In this document: positions 44,926 to 55,742 of the stretch, piece by piece | How the letters are laid out: every line of letters begins with the position of its first letter | Numbering within the stretch: position 1 is the stretch's first letter | NCBI GenBank assembly: GCA_030620095.1 | Contig: JAUTXW010000539.1 | Coordinates: 1-64,000, forward strand | Direction: 5' to 3' | DNA: 64,000 nt | Source of the DNA: Kuschelorhynchus macadamiae | Taxonomy: Eukaryota; Arthropoda; Insecta; Coleoptera; Curculionidae | Position numbers and translations under genes: made by a program | Notes under the pieces: model-generated | Databases searched by the model: none | Seen by the model: the letters and a program-made list of their open reading frames with translations, nothing else | Told to the model about the DNA's origin: nothing

Positions 44926-45081
44926 TAAACCAATATTATTTGATAAATTAATAGCAGCATCACAATTAGTAGTTTGCCTAAAAAGATTACCAAATATAGT
45001 TAAACAAGATAAGAAGCCAAAGTTTGATCAAGCAAATATTCTCTTAATGAGTAAAGTGGGCCATAATTCTTGTATAAATGA
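44926..45081 (+). CDS. Plus-strand zinc-finger gene exon 2
   Basis: 156 bp after acceptor ACTCATGCCCAG, first base T, donor GA|GTAAGT. Open throughout: KPILFDKLIAASQLVVCLKR, then LPNIVKQDKKPKFDQ, ending GHNSCINE. An ATG at 44918 lies in the acceptor and is an alternative start. No domain recognised. The minus-strand paralogue is the broken exon at 42359-42479. Phase 2 at both ends. Confidence 0.55.
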
Positions 45082-45671
45082 GTAAGTTTTGTAATTATAT
45101 TTCCAGTGACCGAGTAATGGGTAATATAGTTGCTAGGTCTGAAGAGCTATTATTAATAGTGCTTAGTTTAATGTTAGGTAGTTTTTGCTTTAATATGTAT
45201 CCTTAATTGATTTAATAAGCAATTAATATATTGTTTTATTTATAATCCTAGACTTTATGGTTAAATGTTATAAGATCTGGAAAAAAAGAAATATATTTCT
45301 ATTTGTCCAGGATGGTAGCCAGCCTAAATATTATTAGACTTAGCCCCCTTAATTATCATTCATTTTTATTCACGGTAAATAGTTTCTAAGATGATATATG
45401 AGTTACTCCTAGATAAAGGTATTAGTGAATATAGAGTATTATTGGACAAGTGAGTAATAAAGTTAGGGTTAAGTTTTAGATGTGTAAATTTCATTTCTCA
45501 ATTTTTCCTTATTATATAGCATATGTCTTATATTTATGTATTAAATCAGTATATTTATTTCAGAGTCCAAACCAAAACGATATTTTTTGTTATCAGGACC
45601 TTCTAGATTCATACATTTTTATATTTTTTTCTGTTTCCTCCGGAATTGAATATGTATCGCATATTGACAAA

Positions 45672-46012
45672 GTCCTAAAGACTAATGAATTGATGAGGGA
45701 TTGTTTTTGAGATATCTATGATGAGAACTAAAATTCAAATATCTATTTATCGGTTTCCTGTAAAGTAAGACCTAGGGTGCAGTTCTCTTTCTTTTGTGCT
45801 AACACATTAAGGAAGGGAATGACCACATCTGCCTCCATTCCATTCCCTTCCTGGAGGTGTTAGTAAAAAGGAAAGAGAACGGCTCTCTAGGTCATACTGT
45901 TTACAAGAAACAGACACATACAAATAGATCTTTAGTTTTTTAGTTCTCATCATCATTCATCTCAAAAACAATACGTCATCAATTCACTAGTCTTTAGGAG
46001 CTTTAAAATCAA
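45672..46012. mobile_element. About 340-bp foldback MITE in intron 2
   Basis: Two arms of about 165 bp are inverted copies: TCCTAAAGACTAATGAATTG, then TTTTTGAGATATCTATGATG on the left and their complements on the right. They meet at TCCATTCCATTCCCTTCC near 45840. No coding sequence. Confidence 0.75.
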
Positions 46013-46079
46013 ACAGACATTGTATTAAAGATAATAGGTATTATAATAATCCTGGATCTAAACTGGTATTGGATACTCA

Positions 46080-46430
46080 ACCATCAAGTCTTGCAGTTTT
46101 ACCTTTTATGCAGGGTACAGGGTACTACAGATAAAAGTGCAAGAATTCTTGGAGTTTCAATATTCGCATGATCTTTAGTACACACAGAAATATTGGGCAA
46201 TGCTTTAGGACATCAAAAGGTATAATTCCTTTGCAATAAGAAGGAATTTCTAAGATTTCTTGTTCCTGTGGTAAAGTGTATGTAGGTGAAACTGGAAGGT
46301 CTGTCTGCTAGACTTAAGAAACATGAAAGATGCATAAGTAAGAAAAGAATTATTCAATCCGCTGTGGTGGAACACCAGCACTCAGCAGGACACTTGATTA
46401 ATGTAAAGATATCAAGGTGCGTGCATTAGT
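46080..46430 (+). pseudogene. PLE GIY-YIG endonuclease fossil
   Basis: Degraded frames read GISKISCSCGKVYVGETGRS (about 46240-46300), then RLKKHERCISKKRIIQSAVV and EHQHSAGHLINVK. These match the PLE GIY-YIG domain (GIYEISC...KYVGQTKRS...EHM...ALENNH) but from a third or fourth family. A stop and a frameshift lie inside. It sits in intron 2 of the plus-strand zinc-finger gene. Confidence 0.7.
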
Positions 46431-46623
46431 CTTGAGTTATTAAGAACCATGATTTCTTAAAAGCAAATATTTCTATAGAATGAGTTTTTTTTCTTAAACC
46501 CACAAATAAAATAATTTTTCCTATCGTCAAAACCATCGGGGAACACCCTGTATATATTAAATCAGGACAGTTCTTAATTAGAGCCATAGCTGATGTTAGT
46601 TACTACCACATGATTTTTTTTAG

Positions 46624-46719
46624 AGAATCTGCAGCTGAAGCAAGTCTTTCAAATATATCTGTATCTATCAAGCAGGAAGATCTAGGATTTGAATATGATT
46701 TGAGTGATTGTGATAGAGG
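46624..46719 (+). CDS. Plus-strand zinc-finger gene exon 3 (acidic)
   Basis: 96 bp between acceptor TTTTTTTTAG and donor GG|GTAAGT. Encodes ESAAEASLSNISVSIKQEDL, then GFEYDLSDCDRG. IKQED is a sumoylation-like motif often found upstream of insect finger arrays. Paralogous to 40764-40832. Phase 2 at both ends. Confidence 0.7.
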
Positions 46720-46788
46720 GTAAGTATATTGTAAGGCATATTTATTTTACATAATTTACTTTGTACAGAACAACCAAGATAATAATAG

Positions 46789-46893
46789 CATAATTAATAT
46801 TTCAAGATCTGGGAATGAAATGGACAACAATACCGATGAATATTTTACCAATACAATGAAAAATGGACACATAAAAACTGAAGATGAATATTT
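46789..46893 (+). CDS. Plus-strand zinc-finger gene exon 4 (acidic)
   Basis: 105 bp, first base C after AATAATAG, donor TT|GTAAGT. Encodes IINISRSGNEMDNNTDEYFT, then NTMKNGHIKTEDEYL. The acceptor is weak by eye, but its position is fixed by the phase and by the paralogue at 40675, which starts with the same C-ATA behind a good CCAG. A stronger-looking AG at 46767 would break the phase. Confidence 0.65.
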
Positions 46894-47144
46894 GTAAGTT
46901 TTTTTTATGTACTTAGTTACTTAATGAACAAAAGAGAGTAAAAATGCTCTCTATATCTCTGTTGTTACCAGGCATAGAAAAAAAAATTAAATATACAAGT
47001 AAAATTCAATTGCACCAAATAAAAAATGTGATGATGATACAATGAGTTTGTTTGTAAACTTATATTATTGCAATAAATTGAGTTTGAGTTTTCAGTTTTT
47101 AAAAATAACAAATCTAGAAAAAAAAACTAACTTGCGTACTTACC

Positions 47145-47240
47145 TTAGAACTGCCATAAGTGGTAACTGGGGTTTTCTTTCATCTCTCTCCTTTGTAAAG
47201 TAGGCAATAAGCTTTGGTAATATTTTGTTCATCTTCTGAA
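47145..47240 (-). other. Exon-like open segment in intron 4, opposite strand
   Basis: The minus strand after GGTCTTCAG reads MNKILPKLIAYFTKERDERK, then PQLPLMAVLR ending AG|GTAAGT. The last part recalls the PLxxxxALRF region of Harbinger (HARBI1-like) transposases. Too short to prove. Confidence 0.3.
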
Positions 47241-47417
47241 GACCGTGGAGATATTTTACACAATAAAAATAGAAACAGGAATGAAAACTAATAGTTTTTT
47301 TTTCACAAATTTGATAAATGACTTACTTAATTGCATAACCCACGTTTTCCATTATCATTATTATTCAAGTACTAAAAAAATCAGTTGTTAAGCGGATGGC
47401 ATTTTGGTTTTTAGAAA

Positions 47418-47642
47418 CATCTACCCCCTTATTCACTAAAAAGGTTTATTAGTTAGACCAGATCTAGTTGCCATGGTACTTAAAACTCTTAGTTCTCCAC
47501 TTATGTTTCACATATATCACTGTCATTTTGTAATTGTGACATTTAGAAAAATTATTTATTCAATTGTTGAAAATGTCTTCCTAAACCTATAACTGTCAAG
47601 TTAGACATGGTCTAAATTTAAACCTCTTTAGTGAATATGGGT
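47418..47642. mobile_element. About 225-bp MITE in intron 4
   Basis: Imperfect inverted repeats: TTATTCACTAAAAAGGTTTA on the left and the complement of TAAACCTCTTTAGTGAATAT on the right. The right arm recurs at 1489-1550. Confidence 0.65.
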
Positions 47643-47877
47643 GCTAATGCTTATGGCTTTACTAATTTTTTTCACTCTATTTTTGAGGTTTCTTATTTGT
47701 TAAAAAAGGTAAGGCTATTGATGATGTGAGTACAAATCCTCATGAAACCAACTTTACCAGCATTTGGACAAAAATTTCAGGCATACATACTTAACCTTAG
47801 CTAAATATAAATATGGTCTATATTATTTTTATTTATTTTTTAACAAACATTTCCCCTGAATAATTTATATATTGTAG

Positions 47878-48036
47878 AGAACTTGTCAACAAGAACCACA
47901 ATAAATTGTATATAAATAATAGAGATATTGATGTTAAGGAGAGAAAATATAGTGAGGAATATTTCAATTAATTATATTCTATAGAGCATGAGGAAATAAA
48001 CATTAAATATGAGGATGTGGAGAATACTTCTGAAGA
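47878..48036 (+). CDS. Plus-strand zinc-finger gene exon 5, with in-frame stop
   Basis: 159 bp between acceptor TATATTGTAG and donor GA|GTAAGT, the same length as its paralogue at 36120-36278. The frame reads ELVNKNHNKLYINNRDIDVK, ERKYSEEYFN, TAA (47969-47971), then LYSIEHEEINIKYEDVENTS. Both flanks of the stop match the paralogue, so the TAA is a point lesion at codon 31 of the exon rather than a wrong frame. Because both ends are phase 2, skipping this exon would keep the fingers in frame. Confidence 0.65.
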
Positions 48037-48216
48037 GTAAGTCTGTTGTTAGCATACTACTAAACATAAGGAACATATAACATAAGGCATGGATTGATAA
48101 ATTTGCAAGAAAATGTAGACATTTGGAGACATTCTGTTGATGATATTTAACAAATGATGCATTTTGTCTGATTTGGCTTCTTCTTCATGTAGAAAAATTG
48201 GCGTTTTACTTTAAAA

Positions 48217-48700
48217 TGATTAAATGTCTATTTACAAAAATATCATTTCGAAAATGCTTTCAACAAAAACCAAACATAAATATAGTATCTTTCTTATTAT
48301 TAGTATTATTATTATTAAGTATTTTTTAAAATTTTAACCAGGGTTGAGATGATTTATAATCATTGATTAATATCATGATTGTAATCAAATGATTTTTAAT
48401 AAAAAAATCGTGATTTTTTAAAAAATTTCATCAAAAACTACCCTTTTCATTGATTAAATGTCTATTTAAGAAAATATCATTTTGAAAATGTTTTCAATAA
48501 AACCAAACATAAATATAGCATCTTTCTAATAACTTATTAATATTATTAAGTATTTTTTTAAATTTTAACTCCTTCCCCCAGGGTTGAGATGATTTAAATC
48601 ATCTTATAATCATTGATTAATATTATGATTGTAATCAAATGATTTTTAATAAAAAAATCATGATTTAAAAAAAAATCTTCAAAAACTACCCTTCTTATTG
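48217..48700. repeat. About 240-bp tandem duplication in intron 5
   Basis: A unit beginning GATTAAATGTCTATTTA (about 48219) repeats at about 48454, and the next unit start appears near 48699. Both copies contain GGGTTGAGATGATTT and AATCATTGATTAATAT. Confidence 0.8.
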
Positions 48701-49042
48701 ATTAAATGTTGGTCACGATTTGTAATACTCCCCTAGGAAACATGGTTTTTGAAAAGGGGTGTGATTTGGCTTCTAACTTGATTGTTAATGGTAATTCCTG
48801 TGTTTAGGAAATGTTTACCAGCAATATCTAAAGCAGCTTGTTTATCTTTGCTTGATAGATAGAGACTGACCTAACCACCCACCCTCTTACCACTTAAAAA
48901 AATTGAGTAATCCAGGAAAATATTTTTATTTCACTCGAAGTAAGAAAGGGAAAATTCTGTTTTTTCTAGACTACATGGGCATGAATTAATCGATTTTGAT
49001 AATTCACAGTCCTCTACATAAAAAATTTAAAATTCAAATATA

Positions 49043-49226
49043 TAGGGTGTTCCATTTAAAAATTAAAAGTTAGTAGCAAAAACTACGAAACTAAGCAAGA
49101 TTTGGCAACGCTGTAACTGTCAACAAATGCCAAATTTTATCCGATTTAAACCACCAAAATTTAATTTTATTATTTTGAAAACAAAAAAAGTTATATGTGT
49201 GAGCCACTTTTTTGTGGCACCCGGTA
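49043..49226. mobile_element. Mariner-type MITE in intron 5
   Basis: Ends are TAGGGTGTTCC and, in reverse, TACCGGGTGCC, flanked by TA. The repeats are short and imperfect. It ends 75 bp before the finger exon. Confidence 0.4.
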
Positions 49227-49300
49227 TATGCGCATATTTTTAAGGTTTTGGGTTGCATATAATCCGTTCTTTAGTAATGACCTTGTGTTATTTTTTCCAG

Positions 49301-49901
49301 GATAATCAAACAAGAACTTACACGTAAATTAAGAGACGAATTAAAACTGTATAAATGCCCAGAATGTCATTATCAATCAGTTCGTAAAGGTAACCTCAAA
49401 AGGCATTCGTTTATACATAAAAATCCAGATGAAAAAGTGTGGTGCGAATGTGCACATTGTTCATATAAAACAGATCGGATAGGAACGCTAATAATACATG
49501 AACTGAAACATAAAAAGCCAGATGAAAAAGTATGGTACAAATGTGCACTGTGTTCATATAAAACAGATCGGAATTCATCATTAATAAATCACCAAGTAAA
49601 ACATAAAAAGCCAGATGAAAAAGTATGGTATCAGTGTGGCTATTGTTCATTTAAAACAGACCGAAAAGGGACATTAATAAACCACGAAGTGAGGCATAAA
49701 AAGCCAGATGAAAAAGTATGGTACGAATGTGCGCAGTGTTCATACAAAACAGATCGGAAAGCAACAATAATAAAGCACCAAATGAGACATGAAAAGCCAG
49801 ATGAAAAAGCATGGTACGTATATGCGCTGTCTTCATTTAAAACCCGCTTTAAGAATTCTCTAAAACGACATTCCATCATACATAAAAATTCAGATGACTA
49901 A
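49301..49901 (+). CDS. Plus-strand zinc-finger gene exon 6, six-finger array (last finger broken)
   Basis: Begins after TTATTTTTTCCAG with one base completing the codon from exon 5. The frame IIKQELTRKLRDELKLYKC leads into five complete C2H2 fingers (CPECHYQSVRKGNLKRH to CAQCSYKTDRKATIIKH). A sixth reads YALSSFKTRFKNSLKRHSIIH, with both zinc-binding Cys lost (Tyr and Ser). Linkers KPDEKVWYE are near-identical between fingers 2 to 6. The predicted product would bind DNA in the nucleus if exon 5 is skipped. Finger spacing and linkers match the exons at 6181 and 22226. Confidence 0.75.
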
Positions 49902-50577
49902 GTGTTTACCTATTGATAGGCAATAGCCATCATCTATCGATATATATTGATATGTTGATAGTTATAGTTATTTATGTATTTAAAAAGTACATTACATGTA
50001 TTTCACAAGGAGTAAGTTTGCCCTATTACAATGTATTATGCAGCTTTTCACATTCAATCATTGCACATACTGAAATGTAAGCTTCCCAGACCTTTCTCTA
50101 ATAATCTTGCAAGATAGTTAATTGTAATTTAAATTGTGTATATATAGTGCTAAAAATCTGAATATCTTTTTGGATGTTATTATACAGGTTACGCATTTTG
50201 TTTAGAGGTGAATTAAGTTGATAATTACTTTGCACGACAACTGGTAGATAAAAAGTGTTACCATTTCTAGTATTATATGCTGGAACATTAAGGTAAATTC
50301 TTGTTAGGTAATCGTTATTATCATCCAACCCATGAATTCATTTGTATAAGTACAAAACACAATCCGTGTTTCTACTTTTATCTAATTGAGTTAGTTTATA
50401 TCTATTATATAAACTTGTGCGAGATATACATATAATATCTTCCCCGTTCCTTAAAATTCATATAACACATTTTATTTTAAACTCTTTGAATTAAGTATTT
50501 CTGATTCTGATAATACTAACTCCGTATTATAGAGCCATATTTTGACTTTAAATCAATGATCTACTGGACATGAACAA
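49902..50577. other. 3' flank of the zinc-finger gene, no gene seen
   Basis: AT-rich. Includes a TATCGATA-like palindrome near 49935. A minus-strand frame at 50098-50328 (LTRIYLNVPAYNTRNGNTFY) resembles the C-terminal tail of LINE ORF2 and may be a small LINE remnant. Confidence 0.4.
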
Positions 50578-51040
50578 CAGTGGCAGCTCTTCCATAGGGT
50601 CATTTGGTCAATGACCCCCCAAAAATATTTCAGAAAATAAATTATTTGTTTGGCCGTCCCTGCTAGTAGTTGTAATAAAACGCGAACCTTGGGAAAAGTT
50701 AAATACGCTATACTAACTATTAGCGGCGCGCGGCGGTTCGAATGGCCTCGATGCGTTCCTTAGGCATAATAAAATAAGCTAGGCTGGGCAGTCCGAATTG
50801 CCCTGATTACCTTAAAGCTTGACGAAAGTACCCGAAGGTTTCACAGCTACCGAGCGTCAGCCGAACGTGATAGCAAATGGAATATGAAATCGCGATTTGG
50901 GTCATCAGCCGGTCACTTCTCATAAGTCGATCGATCGGTCGCGGCATCACGTCGGCATGCGGAAGTTCAGTTTTTCAGAGGTCGCGAGGTCGATATTTTA
51001 ACTCGATATTGTTTCGGACGTTTTTAATCTGCAGTTCGGA
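50578..51040 (+). mobile_element. hAT 5' end with CpG-rich leader (fragment)
   Basis: CAGTGGCAGCTCTTCC at 50578 matches the hAT end consensus seen at 23305, 17398 and 6076. The next 450 bp is CpG-rich, unlike its surroundings, as in the leaders of the other hATs. No transposase follows, because LINE sequence begins at about 51040. Confidence 0.45.
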
Positions 51041-51777
51041 AAAACTTAGGGCTACAAAACTGCACACGAAAGATGAGTCTTCTGAGGAAATTTGGGTCCG
51101 AGTTCAGTTTGGTAACAATCGTGGAGCAGATGGCTCAACAATACAACGAGCACATATCTACACAGTGGGTGATTTCAATTTGCCTGGGCTAAGTCAGCCC
51201 AGCCAGGTCTAAGGATTCACTAGGTTTATCTACACAAGGGCATACACTGGTGGCTGAGCCCTTGTTGGAGACATCCTTTTATAAACTTTTTTCAAATAAA
51301 CAATATTAAAAACGCAAATGATGTGATGTTGGATTTAGTTTTTAGTAACGATAATACGGTTTTGACTCAGTGTGCTAATCACATCTTGACTAAATTAGAT
51401 ATTCATCATCCCGCTCTTTTAATAAAGATTTTGTGTAATTCTTGTACTTTGTTAGAATATGAAAATGTTATATACTACTTTAAGAAAACTAATTTTAACA
51501 ATATTCAATGTGCGTTGTCTGAAACTGGATGGAATTTTATACTAAGTTCTCCTGATTTGGAATTTAACATCAACAATTTTTATGCAGTCCTGAACACATA
51601 TTTTGATATGTATGTCCCTAAAATTAAATTTAAGAGTAAATATACTTTTCCAATCTGGTTCGATAATGAACTTAAACACAATATTTTTCTTAAAAAACAA
51701 GCTCACAAGAAATATAAATTAACAAAATGTGAACATGATTATGATGTCTTTAGGTCACTCAGAAGTCTTTGTAAACA
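51040..51777 (+). pseudogene. Older Jockey-type LINE, ORF2 5' part (split by insertion)
   Basis: Endonuclease remnants EEIWVRVQFGNN and YTVGDFNLPGLS (51100-51200), then an open segment 51323-51781 with MLDLVFSNDN, DIHHPALLIK and FPIWFDNELKHNIFLKKQAH, the region between endonuclease and RT. The frame ends LRSLCK at the insertion point and resumes at 55945. Confidence 0.8.
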
Positions 51778-52008
51778 ATAAGAATAAAACTAATAACCTG
51801 CAATAATTTTGTTTGTTTACGTTTTTCGTGTGTGGAAATGTGCTGTTTTTTTGAGGAAATATATCACGAATAATTGTTTTTATACCATAAATCTCTAATA
51901 CACAGTTGTTAGTACCTCCAAGAGTTTTTGCAGCAGTTTGGACATAGTTAGTGCCTTAGACTTATAGTTTTTGGATTTTTGTTATTTTGTAAACATTTTA
52001 ACCTCAAA

Positions 52009-52867
52009 ATGTCAGGCACTTGTTTTAAGTGTTCCCAGTTATGCTATTTTAAGGAGACTAAAAACTCAAATGATGTGTTTGGCTACCCTTGTGATTTCTG
52101 CCATAGAGTATTGTGTAAGAGATGTTCTGATGTAAGTACCACTGAACTTCGATTCCTCATGTTGTCAAGCCGCGTTATTCCTTACCTGTGCAAAGAGTGC
52201 GCACCACTTATGAAAGAACTTTACCGCCTCCCTGAACGTGTTTCCGCACTTGAGCATCAACTGGCTGGTGTAAAAGTCACAAATGAAAATATATTGGGGT
52301 GCATGGAACAAGTCAAAGTACTTGCCCAAGAGATGAAGAGCATGGAGACTACTTTTCTGACTGCTATGGAGGAAATAAGATCGGATGTAAAAATCCCTAA
52401 AATCAGGTCCAGCAATGTTGCTGCCACAGGGGCCTAGTCAAAACGATCAGGACAGTGTCCTAATGGAAATCTCAGAGCGGCAAAAAAGGTCAGCAAATTT
52501 AATGTTTTTTAACTTACCTGAGGTCAATGATGATGAAGATCTGCAAAAAGCCAAGAACATTCTTACTAGTATGATTGATTTGCCTATCGAAATTTTACAG
52601 GCCAATAGACTGGGAAAACGAAATAAAAATGGATATCGTTCATTGAAGGTCACCCTTCAGAACCCTGACATCATTCCACTAATCTTAAAAAATAAGAAAA
52701 AACTGGATAGAACTCAAAAAATCTACCTAGAGTCTGATCTCACACCACAACAACGCACAAACCTCAATAATTTGAAAAATGAATTAAAGCAGAGAATGCG
52801 TGATGGTGAGTCAAATCTCACAATAAGATATGTCAAAGGCATTCCGAAGATAATGCCAAAAAACTAA
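52009..52867 (+). pseudogene. LINE ORF1: PHD-like zinc finger, coiled coil, RNA-binding part (one frameshift)
   Basis: Start at MSGTCFKCSQLCYF (AAAATGTC context). Cys/His spacing CFKCSQLC...CDFCHRVLCKRC...YLCKEC resembles a PHD-type finger. A coiled-coil stretch (RVSALEHQLAGVKVTNENI) follows to about 52380. A frameshift near 52415-52437 separates the C-terminal part (RSANLMFFNLPEVNDDED, LPIEILQANRLGKRNKNGYR), which resembles the RRM-like core of LINE ORF1 proteins. ORF1p coats LINE RNA. Confidence 0.7.
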
Positions 52868-52869
52868 CA

Positions 52870-55742
52870 GGTACTCTTTCGAACCTGCTCGTTTACTTTC
52901 AAAATGTCCAGGGACTCCGCACTAAACTTTATTCTCTCTTTGAAAATGCATCCTTTTCCCAGTATCAAGTAATTGTATTTAATGAAACATGGTTAACTAG
53001 CGATTATCATGATGGAGAGTTACATATGTTGGATTATAATATATACAGAAGGGATCGGTCACTCGAAACTAGTGAATACTGTAGGGGCAGTGGTGTTCTA
53101 ATTGCCGTCCACAAGAGTGTAAGAAGCAGGGTACTGGCATCTGACCCCAATATTGAACAACTCTTTGTACAGATTGGAACAGGGGCCAACCACTACATAC
53201 TAGGTACTGTCTACTTGCCTCCAAGAAGTCCCTTTGAGAACTTTTCCTTATTTACTAACAACTTGGAAAGACTCACCGAGGAGTTTCCAGACTCTGAGGT
53301 TTGTGTTATGGGTGATTTTAACTTGCCACACAGTCAATGGACTCAAGACCAATTCGCATCAGTCACTGTTGCCTCACCAGAAGCAGCTCCAAATGAAGTA
53401 ACATCCCTTGGAATTCTCTCAGATATGTGTTCCTTCCACAACCTTTACCAAATAAACTCTGTTCTGAATGCTACTGGTAATCTTTTGGATTTGGTATTTG
53501 TTCGGGACTTGGATACATCAGTCATGCTTGCAGATGAACCACTTTTAAGGCCTGACGCCCACCACCCACCCCTACATTTTACTTTGCGGCTCGGTGAGCA
53601 CTCCAGTGATTATGGATTGATTGGCGACGGTTTCTACAGAGACTTCAAATCCATTAACTTAATTGCTGCGATGAACTTTATGGAACAATTTGACTGGGAT
53701 TTATTATTTTTAAATAAAACTCTTGATGACTTGGTGAATATTTTTTATGAAATTATGTATTTAACAAATGAATATTTTGTCCCCTTAAAAAAGTATACAT
53801 CTAAAAAATTTCCTTACTGGTTTTCCCAGGAATTGAAAGATAGTATAATTGATAAGAAAAAAGCACATAAAAAATTTCTAACATCTAAATTATACACAGA
53901 TTATGTGAAGTTTTCTGAAATTAGAGCCAAATGTAAATCTCTTAAAAATCAATGCTATAGTGAATATGTTTATTTCACTGAATCATCACTTAAGAATAAC
54001 TTAAAAAATTTCTGGAAGTTCATTAATTCCAAAAAGAAAAAACCGGGAATTCCCCGTGGATATGTATTATGGGGACATAAAAGCGTCATCGGGTGAGGAG
54101 ATTGTTGATCTCTTTGCTGAGTATTTCTCTGAAATGTATGACAATAGACCACCTAATGATGCACTCAATAGCCCCATATTCTTTAATTATCTAAATAATG
54201 TTAATCTATATCAATTTAGCATTACTATTTCAGATATCTATTCCATACTATCCACATTGAATACAAATAAGGGGCCTGATGGTTTACCTCCCAGTTTTTT
54301 TAAAAAAATTTAGCTTCTTATTGGCACGTCCACTTTTTCACATCTTTAATTTGTCCCTTCGTACTGGAGAGTTTCCGTCATTTTGGAAAGTGAGTTTTAT
54401 CACCCCAATCTTAAAGTCGGGTGACAGCTCACAGATTAATAATTACAGACCAATAAGTATAATCAATGTAATCCCAAAAATGTTTGAGAGTTTCTTGTGT
54501 AACTTCCTGACCGCTGGTATGACAAGTCAATTGATAGATGAACAATATGGTTTCTTGTCAGGCAAATCGACTGAGCTGAACTTGCTTTCCTTTTCTAATT
54601 TTCTGTCAAAGACTTTGGAGGATGGTGGGCAGGTCCATGCATTGTACACCAACTTTGCCAAAGCCTTTGACAGAGTCAACCATAAAATCCTCCTGCGTAA
54701 ACTGACAGAAATGGGAGTGCAAGGACCACTTTTTCAGTGGCTTCATTCCTATCTTACTGATAGAACTCAGATAGTAAGAGTACACAACTTTAAATCCAAA
54801 GAAATTAAGGTACCTTCTGGCGTCCCACAGGGCTCTCACCTTGGACCCCTTCTGTTTAATGTCTACATAAATGATATCAAAAGTTGCTTCCATCATAGTC
54901 ATTTCCTTCTTTTTGCAGATGACTTGAAGTTTTTCATGAGGATTGATTCAACGGGTGACTGCACTAAACTTCAGAATGACTTGGACAGAGTTGTAACCTG
55001 GTGTGCTGACAATGCAATGGATCTGAATGTGTCCAAATGCTGTTCAATGACCTTCAGTCGTAGGAGGTATCCACCTTACTTTAACCATGTCTATTTGGTC
55101 AATGACACTCCAATGAGGTCTACTTCCCAAATTAAAGATCTAGGTGTGATACTAGATACTCAACTAAGTTACATTCCGCACATTTCATCAGTGACTTCTA
55201 AGGCTCTGCAGATGTTGGGTTTTATTAGGAGATGCACTAGGAATTTCCATGATTTGACAGCCATTAAGCTCCTTTACTGTTCTCTTGTACGACCATACTT
55301 GGAATACGCTTCATGTGTCTGGACTCCATATTACAATATCCACATTCAGTCAATTGAAAGAGTACAACACAAATTTCTGAGATATATCTCACTTAAACAA
55401 AATATTCAAGAACCCATCAATTATAGAAATACTGAAACTTCCTTGAACCTCATAACATTGGAAACTCGTCGTTTGCATAAGGATCTATTGGTCTTCTATG
55501 ATCTTCTTCATTCTAATTACTCTTGCCCCTTATTGCTCAGTGAATTGGGACTTCATGCTCAGCATCGCTGGACCAGGCAATCCCCCACATTTTATGAACC
55601 TCCTCATAGAACTAACTATGGCTATAACTCTTTCCTCACCAGATGTGCTAGAAATGCCAACAAAGAATCGGCAGGTCTTGACTTCTTCTCCAGTCGAACT
55701 ACATTTAGGGGACAAGTTAAGCATTCAGTATCTATTAATTAG
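52870..55742 (+). pseudogene. LINE ORF2: endonuclease and reverse transcriptase (two homopolymer frameshifts)
   Basis: The frame opens before the ATG at 53026: LVYFQNVQGLRTKL, IVFNETWLTS, GTVYLPPRSPF, VMGDFNLPHSQW and HHPPLHFTL are endonuclease motifs. Frameshifts occur at an A-rich run near 54040-54060 and at T7A7 near 54295-54310. RT motifs follow: NKGPDGLPPSFF, NNYRPISIINVIPKMFE, YTNFAKAFDRVNHK, SGVPQGSHLGPLLFNVY and LLFADDLKFF. The C-terminal region has YLEYASCVWTPYY. ORF2 overlaps or closely follows ORF1, and its start codon is unclear. It could be intact apart from the two homopolymer shifts. Confidence 0.85.

Noticed and set aside
46767..46789. Alternative acceptor at 46768 for exon 4 of the plus-strand gene
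   Set aside because: It has a better pyrimidine tract but breaks the phase with exon 3, and the paralogous exon at 40675 supports 46789.
48217..48700. Tandem repeat considered as a CRISPR array or satellite
   Set aside because: Two 240-bp units without spacer-repeat structure. A simple intronic tandem duplication.
49411..49879. Minus-strand open frames opposite the finger exon
   Set aside because: Shadows of the repetitive finger and linker codons. The repeated FHLAFYV pattern mirrors the KPDEKVW linkers.
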